From Gemmatimonadota bacterium (GTDB lineage Bacteria > Gemmatimonadota > Gemmatimonadetes > Gemmatimonadales > GWC2-71-9): a stretch of DNA of 64,000 nucleotides. Below are positions 42,756-50,189 of this stretch, one piece after another. Every line of letters begins with the position of its first letter. Positions within the stretch are counted from its first letter, which is position 1. The notes below the pieces were generated by a model. It was given only the letters and a program-made list of their open reading frames with translations, ran no database searches and had not been told where the DNA came from. Position numbers and translations under genes: made by a program. The stretch lies in NCBI GenBank assembly GCA_040388535.1, contig JAZKBR010000002.1, positions 394,385-458,384 on the forward strand. The letters are read 5' to 3'.

Positions 42756-43304
42756 GTGACTCCCCGCCTTCTGCCCCTCGTGCTCGTCGGACTCGCCGCC
42801 TGTTCGCCCGCACCGGCGCGCACGCTACCCGGACCAATGGCTGGCATCCCGGTCTCCTCGGCCCCAACGCGCATCACCGCACCGGGCGTTCCTTCGCTCG
42901 AAGGGATTCCCCAGGCCGTGCGCGTCGGCTTCACCGTCTATGTCTCGGGGATGGTCCCGGTCGACTCTGCCGGCAACATCATCGGCAGCGGTGACCTCGC
43001 TGCGCAGACGCGCCAACTGCTCGTGAACCTCGACGCCGTGGTACGCGCCGCACACGGCGTGCCGGGCGATGTCGTGAAGGTGACGCTCTATCTCAAGGAT
43101 GCGACGCCCGAAACGATCTCGACCGCGCGCGCGGCACTCCTCGATGGACTCGACAAGCTCACGCCACCGGCGCTCACCGTAGTCGGCGTCGCCGCGTTGC
43201 CGGAGCCGTCGATGCGCGTGATGCTCGACGCGACGGCGGTGTTGCGCTCCGAATATCCTGATCGTACCCGCCCGGGCGGGGCGGGGCGTTCGCGGGGGCG
43301 GTAG
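42756..43304 (+). CDS. RidA-family-like lipoprotein
   Basis: A 182-residue protein: lipoprotein signal (RLLPLVLVGLAAC, lipobox LAAC) then a RidA (YjgF) domain (VRVGFTVYVSGMVPVDSAGN, QTRQLLVNLDAVVRAAHG, DVVKVTLYLKD). RidA enzymes are cytosolic and use a conserved Arg to hydrolyse enamines. Here that position is Leu (PPALTVVGVAALP), so classical deaminase activity is unlikely. The GTG at 42756 is chosen because GGAG lies 6 nt upstream and the signal peptide begins there; a GTG at 42720 overlapping the upstream stop is the alternative. Confidence 0.75.
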   Translation: MTPRLLPLVLVGLAACSPAPARTLPGPMAGIPVSSAPTRITAPGVPSLEGIPQAVRVGFTVYVSGMVPVDSAGNIIGSGDLAAQTRQLLVNLDAVVRAAHGVPGDVVKVTLYLKDATPETISTARAALLDGLDKLTPPALTVVGVAALPEPSMRVMLDATAVLRSEYPDRTRPGGAGRSRGR

Positions 43305-43311
43305 GGGATTC

Positions 43312-43412
43312 CCGGTGGTGCCGCCCTTGGGCGGCACCGGTTTCCGAAACGAGGGGGGGTTGGAGGTTTGCTCTAAGGTGAGACCGGTGCCGCCCAAGGG
43401 CGGCACCACCGG
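43312..43412. repeat. paired REP-like palindromes, copy C (perfect 30-bp inverted repeat)
   Basis: The 30-nt unit at 43312-43341 is the exact reverse complement of 43383-43412, with a 41-nt spacer. Each unit is itself palindromic (GGTGCCGCCC-TT-GGGCGGCACC). It lies between two convergent genes. Confidence 0.8.
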
Positions 43413-43424
43413 AAACTTCTCGGC

Positions 43425-43790
43425 TTACTCCGCGGGCTTCTGATAAAGCTCAATCCGGTTCCCTTCCGGATCTGACAGCCAGGCAAAATCTCCGGTCGCG
43501 GTTTCCTGCCGCTCATCCACGGTCAATCCCGATTCGCCCAGCTGCTCGATGAAGGCATCGAGATCGGGCACGACCCAGGTGACTTCGACCAGTCGCCGGT
43601 CGTGACCGAGCGGATGGTTCGTCTGATGAATGGCGAAGGCAGTGCCCGGCAACTCGACCCACCAGAAATGGCTGTCCGGCTCGCGAGTGAAGTGCAGGCC
43701 GAGGTGCTTCTCGTACCAGTGCGCCAATGAGTCGGCGTGATCGGCGAAGAGGACGATGCCACCAATTCCAGCCACGCTCTGCCGTTCCAT
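43425..43790 (-). CDS. VOC (glyoxalase/bleomycin-resistance) family protein
   Basis: A 121-residue beta-alpha-beta paired fold: GGIVLFADHADSLAHWYEKHLG, FWWVELPG and the C-terminal SDPEGNRIELYQ motif with the metal-ligand Glu. Members bind metals and act on small molecules; substrate unknown. GGAG lies 7 nt before the ATG. It lies convergent to the RidA-like gene across REP copy C. Confidence 0.88.
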   Translation of the reverse strand: MERQSVAGIGGIVLFADHADSLAHWYEKHLGLHFTREPDSHFWWVELPGTAFAIHQTNHPLGHDRRLVEVTWVVPDLDAFIEQLGESGLTVDERQETATGDFAWLSDPEGNRIELYQKPAE

Positions 43791-43825
43791 GCATCAGCTC
43801 CGCTGTTGGGAAGATGGGGTGAGGC

Positions 43826-44359
43826 TCACCAGCCGCGCGCTGTGCGCAGCGTGGTGATGTGTGCCACGTGGTGTCGACAGTGCCACGCATACAGGCCGAG
43901 CGTCTGCCAGAGGGTGTTCGTCGTTCCGGTCTCTGGATGATAGAAGGTACGATCAAACTGGGCCGGTGTCATCGCCACCATCATTGCCGACCAGCGCGCG
44001 TGCAATCCGTCGAGCAGCTGCAGCGAGGGTGCGACCGGCAACGCGCGGGCCTCAGGCAGCTCGGCCCAGAGGGCTTCGATATACGGCTTGATGGTGGGCT
44101 GATCTTCGGTGAGAGCGAGCTTGAAGCGGCAGTAGGCGTTGAGGTGCGAGTCGGCGACATGATGCACCAGCTGCCGGACGGTCCAGCCCCCGTCACGATA
44201 CGGGGTGTCGAGCTGGGCATCGTCGAGGTTCCAGATCGCCGAGCGGAGGAGGTCGGGGAAGTCCTCGATCTGGCGGAACCACTCGGAGCGAAGCGCATCA
44301 TCGGGGGCGGTGGCGGGAGCCTGGTACTTGCCGATGGGATAGCGCGGGTCTGTCGTCAT
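43826..44359 (-). CDS. YfiT-like DinB-superfamily metal-dependent hydrolase
   Basis: A 177-residue four-helix protein with a YPIGKYQAPA opening, VRQLVHHVADSHLN (His pair) and LYAWHCRHHVAHI (His ligands), matching the YfiT/BstA group that transfers or cleaves thiol conjugates such as bacillithiol. The three His ligands of the metal site are present. It ends 35 nt from the VOC gene and starts 17 nt after the OmdA-like gene on the same strand. Confidence 0.88.
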   Translation of the reverse strand: MTTDPRYPIGKYQAPATAPDDALRSEWFRQIEDFPDLLRSAIWNLDDAQLDTPYRDGGWTVRQLVHHVADSHLNAYCRFKLALTEDQPTIKPYIEALWAELPEARALPVAPSLQLLDGLHARWSAMMVAMTPAQFDRTFYHPETGTTNTLWQTLGLYAWHCRHHVAHITTLRTARGW

Positions 44360-44376
44360 CGTTGTTGTCCTGGGAG

Positions 44377-44988
44377 TCAGGTGATCCGGTATTTGGCTCC
44401 CGACCAGATCGCGTCGATGGCGATCAGGGAGAGCCGGGTGATCTCATCACGTTCGGTAGACTCCCAACCGATGTCGCGATTGAGGGTGCTGACGTGGCCG
44501 GGTCGCTTCTTCGGGAACGCGACCCAGAGGGCGCCCCCGCTGACGCCCGCCTTGATCGCTGCCGGCAGCCGCTTGGCCAGCTTCGCGGCGCTGTCGGCGT
44601 AGAGCACCACGACATCGAAGCCGCCCTTCCCCGCCTCGGTCGCGAGCGTCGTCCCCTTCGGCAACTTCTTGTAAGTCGCCATCGCTTCGGCGTCAGCATC
44701 CAGCACCAGGAGGCGCTGACCCGGCTTGATCTTCATCTTGTCGACGGTTGGCGCGGTGGAGATGGTATTGCTGAGCGAGGGGCGATCGCTCGCGAGCATT
44801 GCCAGCGTCTTCGCCAGACGCCGCTCGCGAGTCTCCGGTTTCTTCGCCTCGACGAGGGCCTGGATGTGTTCCTTGCGATGGGTGTAGGCGAGGGCATCGA
44901 ACACCGCCTTCGCATTCGCATCGCGGGCGAGGGCGGCTTTCAGGTCGGGAGGGACGACGAGGGTGGGGCGCGTCTCTTTCTTGAGCAA
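44377..44988 (-). CDS. fused YdeI/OmdA-like and DUF3052-like protein
   Basis: A 203-residue soluble protein. The N-terminal ~70 residues match the YdeI/OmpD-associated domain (VPPDLKAALARDANAKAVF then AKKPETRERRLAKTLAML). The C-terminal ~110 residues resemble DUF3052 (GQRLLVLDADAEAM, FDVVVLYADSAAKLAKRLPA, GGALWVAFPKK). Neither domain has a firm function; YdeI is linked to resistance to antimicrobial peptides. The two-domain fusion is the notable point. Co-directional with the YfiT-like gene. Confidence 0.75.
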   Translation of the reverse strand: MLKKETRPTLVVPPDLKAALARDANAKAVFDALAYTHRKEHIQALVEAKKPETRERRLAKTLAMLASDRPSLSNTISTAPTVDKMKIKPGQRLLVLDADAEAMATYKKLPKGTTLATEAGKGGFDVVVLYADSAAKLAKRLPAAIKAGVSGGALWVAFPKKRPGHVSTLNRDIGWESTERDEITRLSLIAIDAIWSGAKYRIT

Positions 44989-45026
44989 CGGCGGATCCCT
45001 CCGAAGAGAATCGTTGGGCGGCGGGA

Positions 45027-46241
45027 CTACCGCTTCAGGCGGTAGACCCGGACGTATTCGACATCGTTTTCATCGCGAATGACGCCGACCACCCGATCGG
45101 CAGTGATCTGATGCAACTCGAACCGGCGGGGCAAGGTGATCGCCCCGAGCCACCGCCCTTCCGCGTCGAGCACGGTCCAGCGCGGCGGGATCGAATCGCG
45201 CATGATCGGGCCGACATCGTCCCGCAGCCAGATTGCACCGGTCGCGTCGACCACCATCTGATAGGTCGCTGGAAGTGTGGCAGGGACACCGATCTCACTA
45301 TAGAGTCGACGCAACTCGTTCGCGAAATCAGGCGGGAGCTGCCGCAGTTGCTCGCCCTGCTGGAAACCGAGTGCAGCAAGATCCGATTGCGGAATCAGCC
45401 GCCGGGCCCGATCAACGCGATAGCTCGAGACCATGCGGCCGATCGAATCGTAGACCATCACCCCGTCGATGTTGCCGGTCCCGACCAGCGTACTGGTGCC
45501 GCGGGTCGCAATCACCGTGCGGTTGCCGAACGGGCGCTCGATGATCGAGACGAACTTCTTCGAGATCACCGCCAGGGCCTCACTCCCCGGCACGGTGACA
45601 ATCGGCGCTCCGATGGTACCGAGCGCACTCGCCCGGCGCAACGGAATCGTATCGCGGCGCCAGCCCGATTTGTCGCCGGTGGCCGCGCCCGAGCGACCCG
45701 AGAGGAGCAGCGTGCCGTCGCCGAAGATGCCAGCAGGGACAAAGCCGAATCGAGTCGCGGCGCTGGTGTCGCGACGCGCTAGTGCAAAACGACGGACGAC
45801 CTTGCCATCGGGGCTGATCAGCGTCGCCCGATCGAGCTGGGCATCCCAGATCAGGAGCGAATCACTCGAGGTGCCGACGAGGTGCACACTGCGGAATTCA
45901 CCTGGTCCACTCCCTGCGCGGCCGGTGCGGCCGACCTCGACGCCGCGCTTGTCGAAGAAGAGCACGCTCTTCTCGCCGCCGCTCGCGACCGCAATACCGC
46001 CATTCGAGAGCAACCGCACGCCGTTGACTTCCACCAGCAGCACGTGGTTCGGGCCGGTCGCCTCGCCGATCGAGAGCACGGCACTCGTGTCGAGCTGCCA
46101 CTCGGCCTTGTCGCCCCACGCCGGCGATGTCGAGGTCACGATGCGCACGCCGGCGGAATCGGTGACGGTATTGCTCACCGGCTTCTTCTCGCCGCTGCAG
46201 GCCGAGACGAGGAGTGCGACTGCGAACAGCGAATGACGCAT
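45027..46241 (-). CDS. six-bladed beta-propeller lipoprotein
   Basis: A 404-residue lipoprotein (signal MRHSLFAVALLVSACSGE, lipobox VSAC). The body has propeller blades with the RAGSGPGEFRSVHLVG signature and repeated strand-turn-strand units. Ligand and role are unknown; such proteins are highly expanded in Gemmatimonadota. The ATG shares one base with the DUF481 gene stop. It is last in the DinB-RmuC-DUF481-propeller run. Confidence 0.7.
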   Translation of the reverse strand: MRHSLFAVALLVSACSGEKKPVSNTVTDSAGVRIVTSTSPAWGDKAEWQLDTSAVLSIGEATGPNHVLLVEVNGVRLLSNGGIAVASGGEKSVLFFDKRGVEVGRTGRAGSGPGEFRSVHLVGTSSDSLLIWDAQLDRATLISPDGKVVRRFALARRDTSAATRFGFVPAGIFGDGTLLLSGRSGAATGDKSGWRRDTIPLRRASALGTIGAPIVTVPGSEALAVISKKFVSIIERPFGNRTVIATRGTSTLVGTGNIDGVMVYDSIGRMVSSYRVDRARRLIPQSDLAALGFQQGEQLRQLPPDFANELRRLYSEIGVPATLPATYQMVVDATGAIWLRDDVGPIMRDSIPPRWTVLDAEGRWLGAITLPRRFELHQITADRVVGVIRDENDVEYVRVYRLKR

Positions 46242-46987
46242 CAGAGCGAGACCTGGATGCCGGAGGTGAAGAGTCGGTCGGTGCTGAGGAAGCCGGGCTC
46301 CGGCAGACCGTCGTAGCGCACGACATAGGAGAGTCGCACCGAGACCTGCTTCGTGAGCGGTGCCGTCATCAGCGACTCGGTGTTGATACGCAGGTCGGCG
46401 CTCTGCCGGAAATTCGGCAGCAGCTCCACGACTTGCGACACCATGGCGCGATTGCTGAGCTGATGCGAATAGGCGCTCGCCGCCCGGCCACCGAGGAAGT
46501 CGAGGTCCCGGGTCTTGCCGGCGATGCCGCGCTGTGAGGTGAGCGAGATGCCGCCTTCGATCGAGAACTTGTCCTTGGTGCTCTTCACCAGCTGCGCCGT
46601 GACACCCACCGTGTTGCCGATACGGGAATTGAGGCCGGCGAACACGTTGCGTTCGTAGTTCACCGAGGCGTAGACGCCGAAGGTCGGCTGGAAGGCGAGG
46701 TCGGCGCGCAGCCCGGCGCGCCAGAGGGACGTCACCACGAGGCCCTTGCTGCGCCCGTGGACGACAGCAAAGCTCTGCGAAATGGTGACCTGGCCGCTCT
46801 TCACGCTGATCCGGTCGCCAACGTTGAGGGTCTGCACCGAGGAATTGCCCGCCGTGCTCACGTAGCCCAGATCGGTCAGGAACTTGATGACCGGTGGCGT
46901 GGCCGGCTTGACCGCCGCTGTGTCGTCAGGCGTGGCGGTCAGGAGTGGCAGCAAGGCGAGCAACAGCATCGGTGGCCTCCCGGGCAT
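46241..46987 (-). CDS. DUF481-like outer-membrane barrel
   Basis: A 247-residue exported protein with signal region RPPMLLLALLPLLTATPDD. A beta-barrel body (DLGYVSTAGNSSVQTLNVGDRI is the DUF481 opening) ends in a C-terminal aromatic-free strand (TSGIQVSL). DUF481/YdiY proteins are salt-induced outer-membrane proteins of unknown function. GGGAGG 5 nt before the ATG decides the start against a 15-codon longer frame. It follows rmuC by 41 nt. Confidence 0.78.
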   Translation of the reverse strand: MPGRPPMLLLALLPLLTATPDDTAAVKPATPPVIKFLTDLGYVSTAGNSSVQTLNVGDRISVKSGQVTISQSFAVVHGRSKGLVVTSLWRAGLRADLAFQPTFGVYASVNYERNVFAGLNSRIGNTVGVTAQLVKSTKDKFSIEGGISLTSQRGIAGKTRDLDFLGGRAASAYSHQLSNRAMVSQVVELLPNFRQSADLRINTESLMTAPLTKQVSVRLSYVVRYDGLPEPGFLSTDRLFTSGIQVSL

Positions 46988-47028
46988 CAGGACCTCCCGG
47001 GGATATGCCCCGGAAGGACCCAAGGTAA

Positions 47029-48117
47029 TCAAACGTCGGGGTCGCCCAGGCCCAGGAGCCGCTCCGTCGCGTCGGCCGGGAGCTGTTCCACGTCGCGGAG
47101 CTGCTTCTGCATCGCCCGGGTCCGGACATCGGTCAGGTCGAGGGTGGTCCGGGCGGTCTCGAGCTGCTTCTTGACCCGGTCGAGCACATCACCGAAGCGG
47201 CCAAACTCGGTCTTCACCGCGCCGAGCAGGCGCCACACTTCGCTCGCGCGTTCCTCGATCGCCAGCGTCCTGAACCCCATCCGCAGCGACGAGAGCAGTG
47301 CCGCGAGGGTCGTCGGCCCCGCCGGCACTACCCGACATTCGCGCTGCAGCTGATCGGTGAGCCCCGGCATCCGCAGCACTTCGGCGTAGAGCCCTTCGGT
47401 GGGAAGAAAGAGAATCGCGAAATCGGTCGTGCGCGGCGGATCGAGATACTTGGTTCCGATATCCTTGCCCGCGACCATCACGGCGCGACTGAGTGCCGCC
47501 TGCGCCAGTTGCGTCGCGTCCGCATCACCCTTCTCGGCCGACTCCACCAGCCGCAGATAATCTTCCTGCGGAAACTTCGCGTCGAGTGGCAGCCAGACCG
47601 GCGCGCCACCGCTCGGCCCCGGCAACTTCACCGCGAACTCGACCAGATCGTTGGAACCCTCGCGGGTCTTGACGTTGCGGGCGTACTGGTCGGGCGTCAG
47701 CACCTGCTCGAGAATCGCGCCGAGCTGCACCTCGCCCCAGTTGCCGCGCGTTTTCACATTGCCGAGCACGCGCTTGAGTTCACCGACGCCGGTCGCAAGT
47801 GACTGCATCTCGCCGAGGCCGCGGTGGACGGCTTCGAGTCGATCACTCACCTGCTTGAATGATTCGCCGAGGCGCTGTTCGAGGGTGGCCTGCAACTTTT
47901 CGTCGACGGTAGCGCGAATGGTGTCGAGTTGTTTCGACATCTCGTCGCGGAAGTGGCGCTGCTGTTCGGCCTGTTCGGTGCGGGCGGCGCGGAGTTCGTC
48001 ACGCAATGCGCGCTCGAGCGTCGCGCCGTCGGCGGGCCGCAGGCGCCAGAGCACCACCAGCAGCAACACGATCGCCACGCCGAGAAGCGCGGCGAGAAGC
48101 ATCGTCTCAGTGCTCAC
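47029..48117 (-). CDS. rmuC: RmuC-family DNA recombination-limiting protein
   Basis: A 362-residue protein: membrane helix at residues 6-26, long coiled coil (~35-120, RTEQAEQQRHFRDEMSKQLD and beyond), then the RmuC domain (NWGEVQLGAILEQVLTP, LPLDAKFPQEDY, TDFAILFLPTEGLYAEVLR, GPTTLAALLSSLRMGFRTL). It limits recombination at inverted repeats in E. coli, which is of interest in this repeat-rich region. The GTG start overlaps the DinB-like gene by 11 nt. Confidence 0.92.
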   Translation of the reverse strand: MSTETMLLAALLGVAIVLLLVVLWRLRPADGATLERALRDELRAARTEQAEQQRHFRDEMSKQLDTIRATVDEKLQATLEQRLGESFKQVSDRLEAVHRGLGEMQSLATGVGELKRVLGNVKTRGNWGEVQLGAILEQVLTPDQYARNVKTREGSNDLVEFAVKLPGPSGGAPVWLPLDAKFPQEDYLRLVESAEKGDADATQLAQAALSRAVMVAGKDIGTKYLDPPRTTDFAILFLPTEGLYAEVLRMPGLTDQLQRECRVVPAGPTTLAALLSSLRMGFRTLAIEERASEVWRLLGAVKTEFGRFGDVLDRVKKQLETARTTLDLTDVRTRAMQKQLRDVEQLPADATERLLGLGDPDV

Positions 48118-48547
48118 GCACGAAGGTGATGAAGTCGGTGCCGATCGGCAAACCCTCTCCCAGCCGCACGCCGCGAATCACCTGACCACGGTGATGCATG
48201 CCGTGCATGCAGACGTGATGCAGGATCTCGTCGACGGTGTTGGTCCAGGTCTCGCCGCGGAGGTTGGTGTAGGTCAGCGATCGCGCGCGGCCGGCCTCAT
48301 CGAGTGGAATCGATTTGAGCGAGGCGTGAATGCTCGCGGCAACTTCGCGGCAGGTCGCGAGATCGAATTCCGGGAAAACCGGGATGTCACTCGGGATCCC
48401 GGTGATTCTCGCAATCCAGATCGCCTCGGCGCCGAGGACGTGCGAATAGATCTTGAGCAGGGCGGGGTCGGGCGCAGGCAGGGTCGCGAGCGAATCGGCG
48501 ACGCGCGTGTCGGCCCAGATCAGATGATCGATGAGGCGAGAGAGCAT
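48107..48547 (-). CDS. DinB-family protein
   Basis: A 146-residue four-helix protein with the metal-ligand His pattern of DinB: HLIWADTRVADSL, IYSHVLGAEAIWIARI, EILHHVCMHGMHHRGQVI. Function is probably thiol transfer or hydrolysis, substrate unknown. The ATG giving MLSRLIDHLIW is chosen. The longer frame is heptanucleotide-repeat translation (HPSPITHLSS). It heads the rmuC run; the heptad repeat lies in its leader. Confidence 0.85.
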   Translation of the reverse strand: MLSRLIDHLIWADTRVADSLATLPAPDPALLKIYSHVLGAEAIWIARITGIPSDIPVFPEFDLATCREVAASIHASLKSIPLDEAGRARSLTYTNLRGETWTNTVDEILHHVCMHGMHHRGQVIRGVRLGEGLPIGTDFITFVREH

Positions 48548-48559
48548 GGAGCAAAGATA

Positions 48560-48612
48560 GGATGATGGATGGTGGATGATGGATGACAGATGGGTGATGG
48601 GTGATGGGTGAT
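48560..48612. repeat. heptanucleotide repeats (GATGGAT/GGTGATG)
   Basis: GATGATGGATGGTGGATGA... and three GGGTGAT units keep a 7-nt period for about 53 nt in the leader of the DinB gene. They abut a CACCCTGAGCG hairpin. Confidence 0.65.
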
Positions 48613-48620
48613 TCCAAGGT

Positions 48621-48720
48621 GTCACCCTGAGCGAAGCGAGGGGGCGGAGTTCCGGCTTCCTCGACTCCGCCCGCTCCGCGGGCTCCCCCGCAAGAGCGGC
48701 GGGTCAGGCTGCTCAGGATA
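48621..48720. repeat. CACCCTGAGCG hairpin repeat, copy 1
   Basis: GTCACCCTGAGCGAAGCGAGG... pairs with the ...TGCTCAGGATAAC end, with inner GC-rich stems, over about 100 nt, between the DinB leader and the RCC1-like gene end. Confidence 0.6.
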
Positions 48721-48731
48721 ACAACCCCCAG

Positions 48732-50189
48732 CTACGGCGCCGGCACCGGCACCCCGACGCCGCGGAAGTACGCCCAGGAACAGACGGTAGAGCCGCTGAC
48801 GTGGGAAGAGCATATCGCGGCGCTGCCCTGAGTCAGGATATGATCGAAGCCGGTGAGACCGGCGCCGTATTCCGGATCAGCAATGACCATGTTGTCGAAG
48901 GGCCCCCAGCTCGCGATCCGGCCGTCCATCGTCAGGAATTGGCCGGCGTAGCCCGCATTTCCCGCGACCTCACGAAGGAGCGGATTACCGGCGACGAGTC
49001 GCGGATCCAGTGGATTCTGTCCCAAAGTAGGCCACGACATCCCTGACAGGGAAATCATGGCGGCGCCCCAGCATTCCATCTGGTTGGTCAGCGGGCGAAT
49101 GCCGCACACGCCGGTGCTGACGGGTATCACTTCGCGATAACTGCGCCCCTGTGCCACGGCCGTCGGGATGGTGATCAGCTTGCCATCGGCAACGCCAAGA
49201 TCTGGCCCCGGACCGCGACCCCAGCACCAGGCGCCGCCACCGAGGTCCACTCCGCACACCCGATCTTCCGACACGACCAGAGTGCTGAAGCGGACGCTTC
49301 CAACCACCGGTGCGAAGGTCGTCCTGGAGATCGTAGTGCCATCGCCGAGCTGACCGGCATTGTTTTGACCGCGACACCACGCCTGCCCGGTCGGATCGAG
49401 ACCGCAGAACGTCGAGAGCGCCGGACCGGTTCCGATTCCGCTGGCGGTGATCGCGACAAAGGGCACCGGCGTCGCCACCGGCTCCATCGTGACCACGCCG
49501 GCGGTATTGCCGAGGGCGGCACAATACAATTGATGCGCCACAGTGATGCCGCAGACGTCGACATTGCGCCACTCACCGCTCCCCGACAGTTGCACGAAAC
49601 GTTCGGGCCCTGCTGCGGGCACTGGTCGCATTAAAGCGGGGATGGTGGTCGGGGCGTAGTCGCGCGATGGCCAATAGGGCTTCCAGCAATACATCCGACC
49701 CGCGACATCGAGTCCGCACGCGCGCGAGCTACCGAACGCCACGGAGGTCGCCGTGAACGAAGTGACCGGGACCGAGACCGTGAGCGCCGCACCTCCTGCC
49801 GACACGTCCACTCGTTGCGTGCCGCTCTCCCATCCTGGCGCGTAGCGCACGCGAGCGATGCCATTCTCATCGGAGATGGTGATCGAGTTCGATGTCCATC
49901 CCGGATGGAGCGCCGTCCACGACCTGCTCTCCGGGATTGGTCGATCAGATTCGAGCTGCGCCGATTCACTCTGCGCGCGCCAGTCTACTGCGGCACCAAC
50001 GATTGGACGACCACCCGCATCGGTGACCTTCACGGTGAGTGGCGCATCGAGCAACCACCCCGGCGTGCCGGTCGGAGGGGCGCTCACGAGCGTGAGTTGC
50101 GTCGGCTCGGCCGGCCCCGTCGGGACGTCGGGGGTGCAGGCGGCGAGCGCCAGCATCGCTGCGACGAGCAGGGTGCGAGGTACCTGCAT
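48732..50189 (-). CDS. RCC1-like propeller lipoprotein, downstream paralogue
   Basis: A 485-residue lipoprotein (RTLLVAAMLALAACTPDV, lipobox LAAC). Residues ~25-135 form an Ig/invasin-like domain (PLTVKVTDAGGRPIVGAAVDW). Then come six RCC1-type blades, each with paired Cys: ACGLDVAGRMYC, VCGITVAHQLYC, FCGLDPTGQAWC, VCGVDLGGGAWCWG, VCGIRPLTNQMECWG and ICSSHVSGSTVC. It is a close paralogue of the gene just upstream, with start and stop sharing one base. A secreted binding protein; ligand unknown. The blade Cys pairs could form disulphides. Confidence 0.75.
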   Translation of the reverse strand: MQVPRTLLVAAMLALAACTPDVPTGPAEPTQLTLVSAPPTGTPGWLLDAPLTVKVTDAGGRPIVGAAVDWRAQSESAQLESDRPIPESRSWTALHPGWTSNSITISDENGIARVRYAPGWESGTQRVDVSAGGAALTVSVPVTSFTATSVAFGSSRACGLDVAGRMYCWKPYWPSRDYAPTTIPALMRPVPAAGPERFVQLSGSGEWRNVDVCGITVAHQLYCAALGNTAGVVTMEPVATPVPFVAITASGIGTGPALSTFCGLDPTGQAWCRGQNNAGQLGDGTTISRTTFAPVVGSVRFSTLVVSEDRVCGVDLGGGAWCWGRGPGPDLGVADGKLITIPTAVAQGRSYREVIPVSTGVCGIRPLTNQMECWGAAMISLSGMSWPTLGQNPLDPRLVAGNPLLREVAGNAGYAGQFLTMDGRIASWGPFDNMVIADPEYGAGLTGFDHILTQGSAAICSSHVSGSTVCSWAYFRGVGVPVPAP

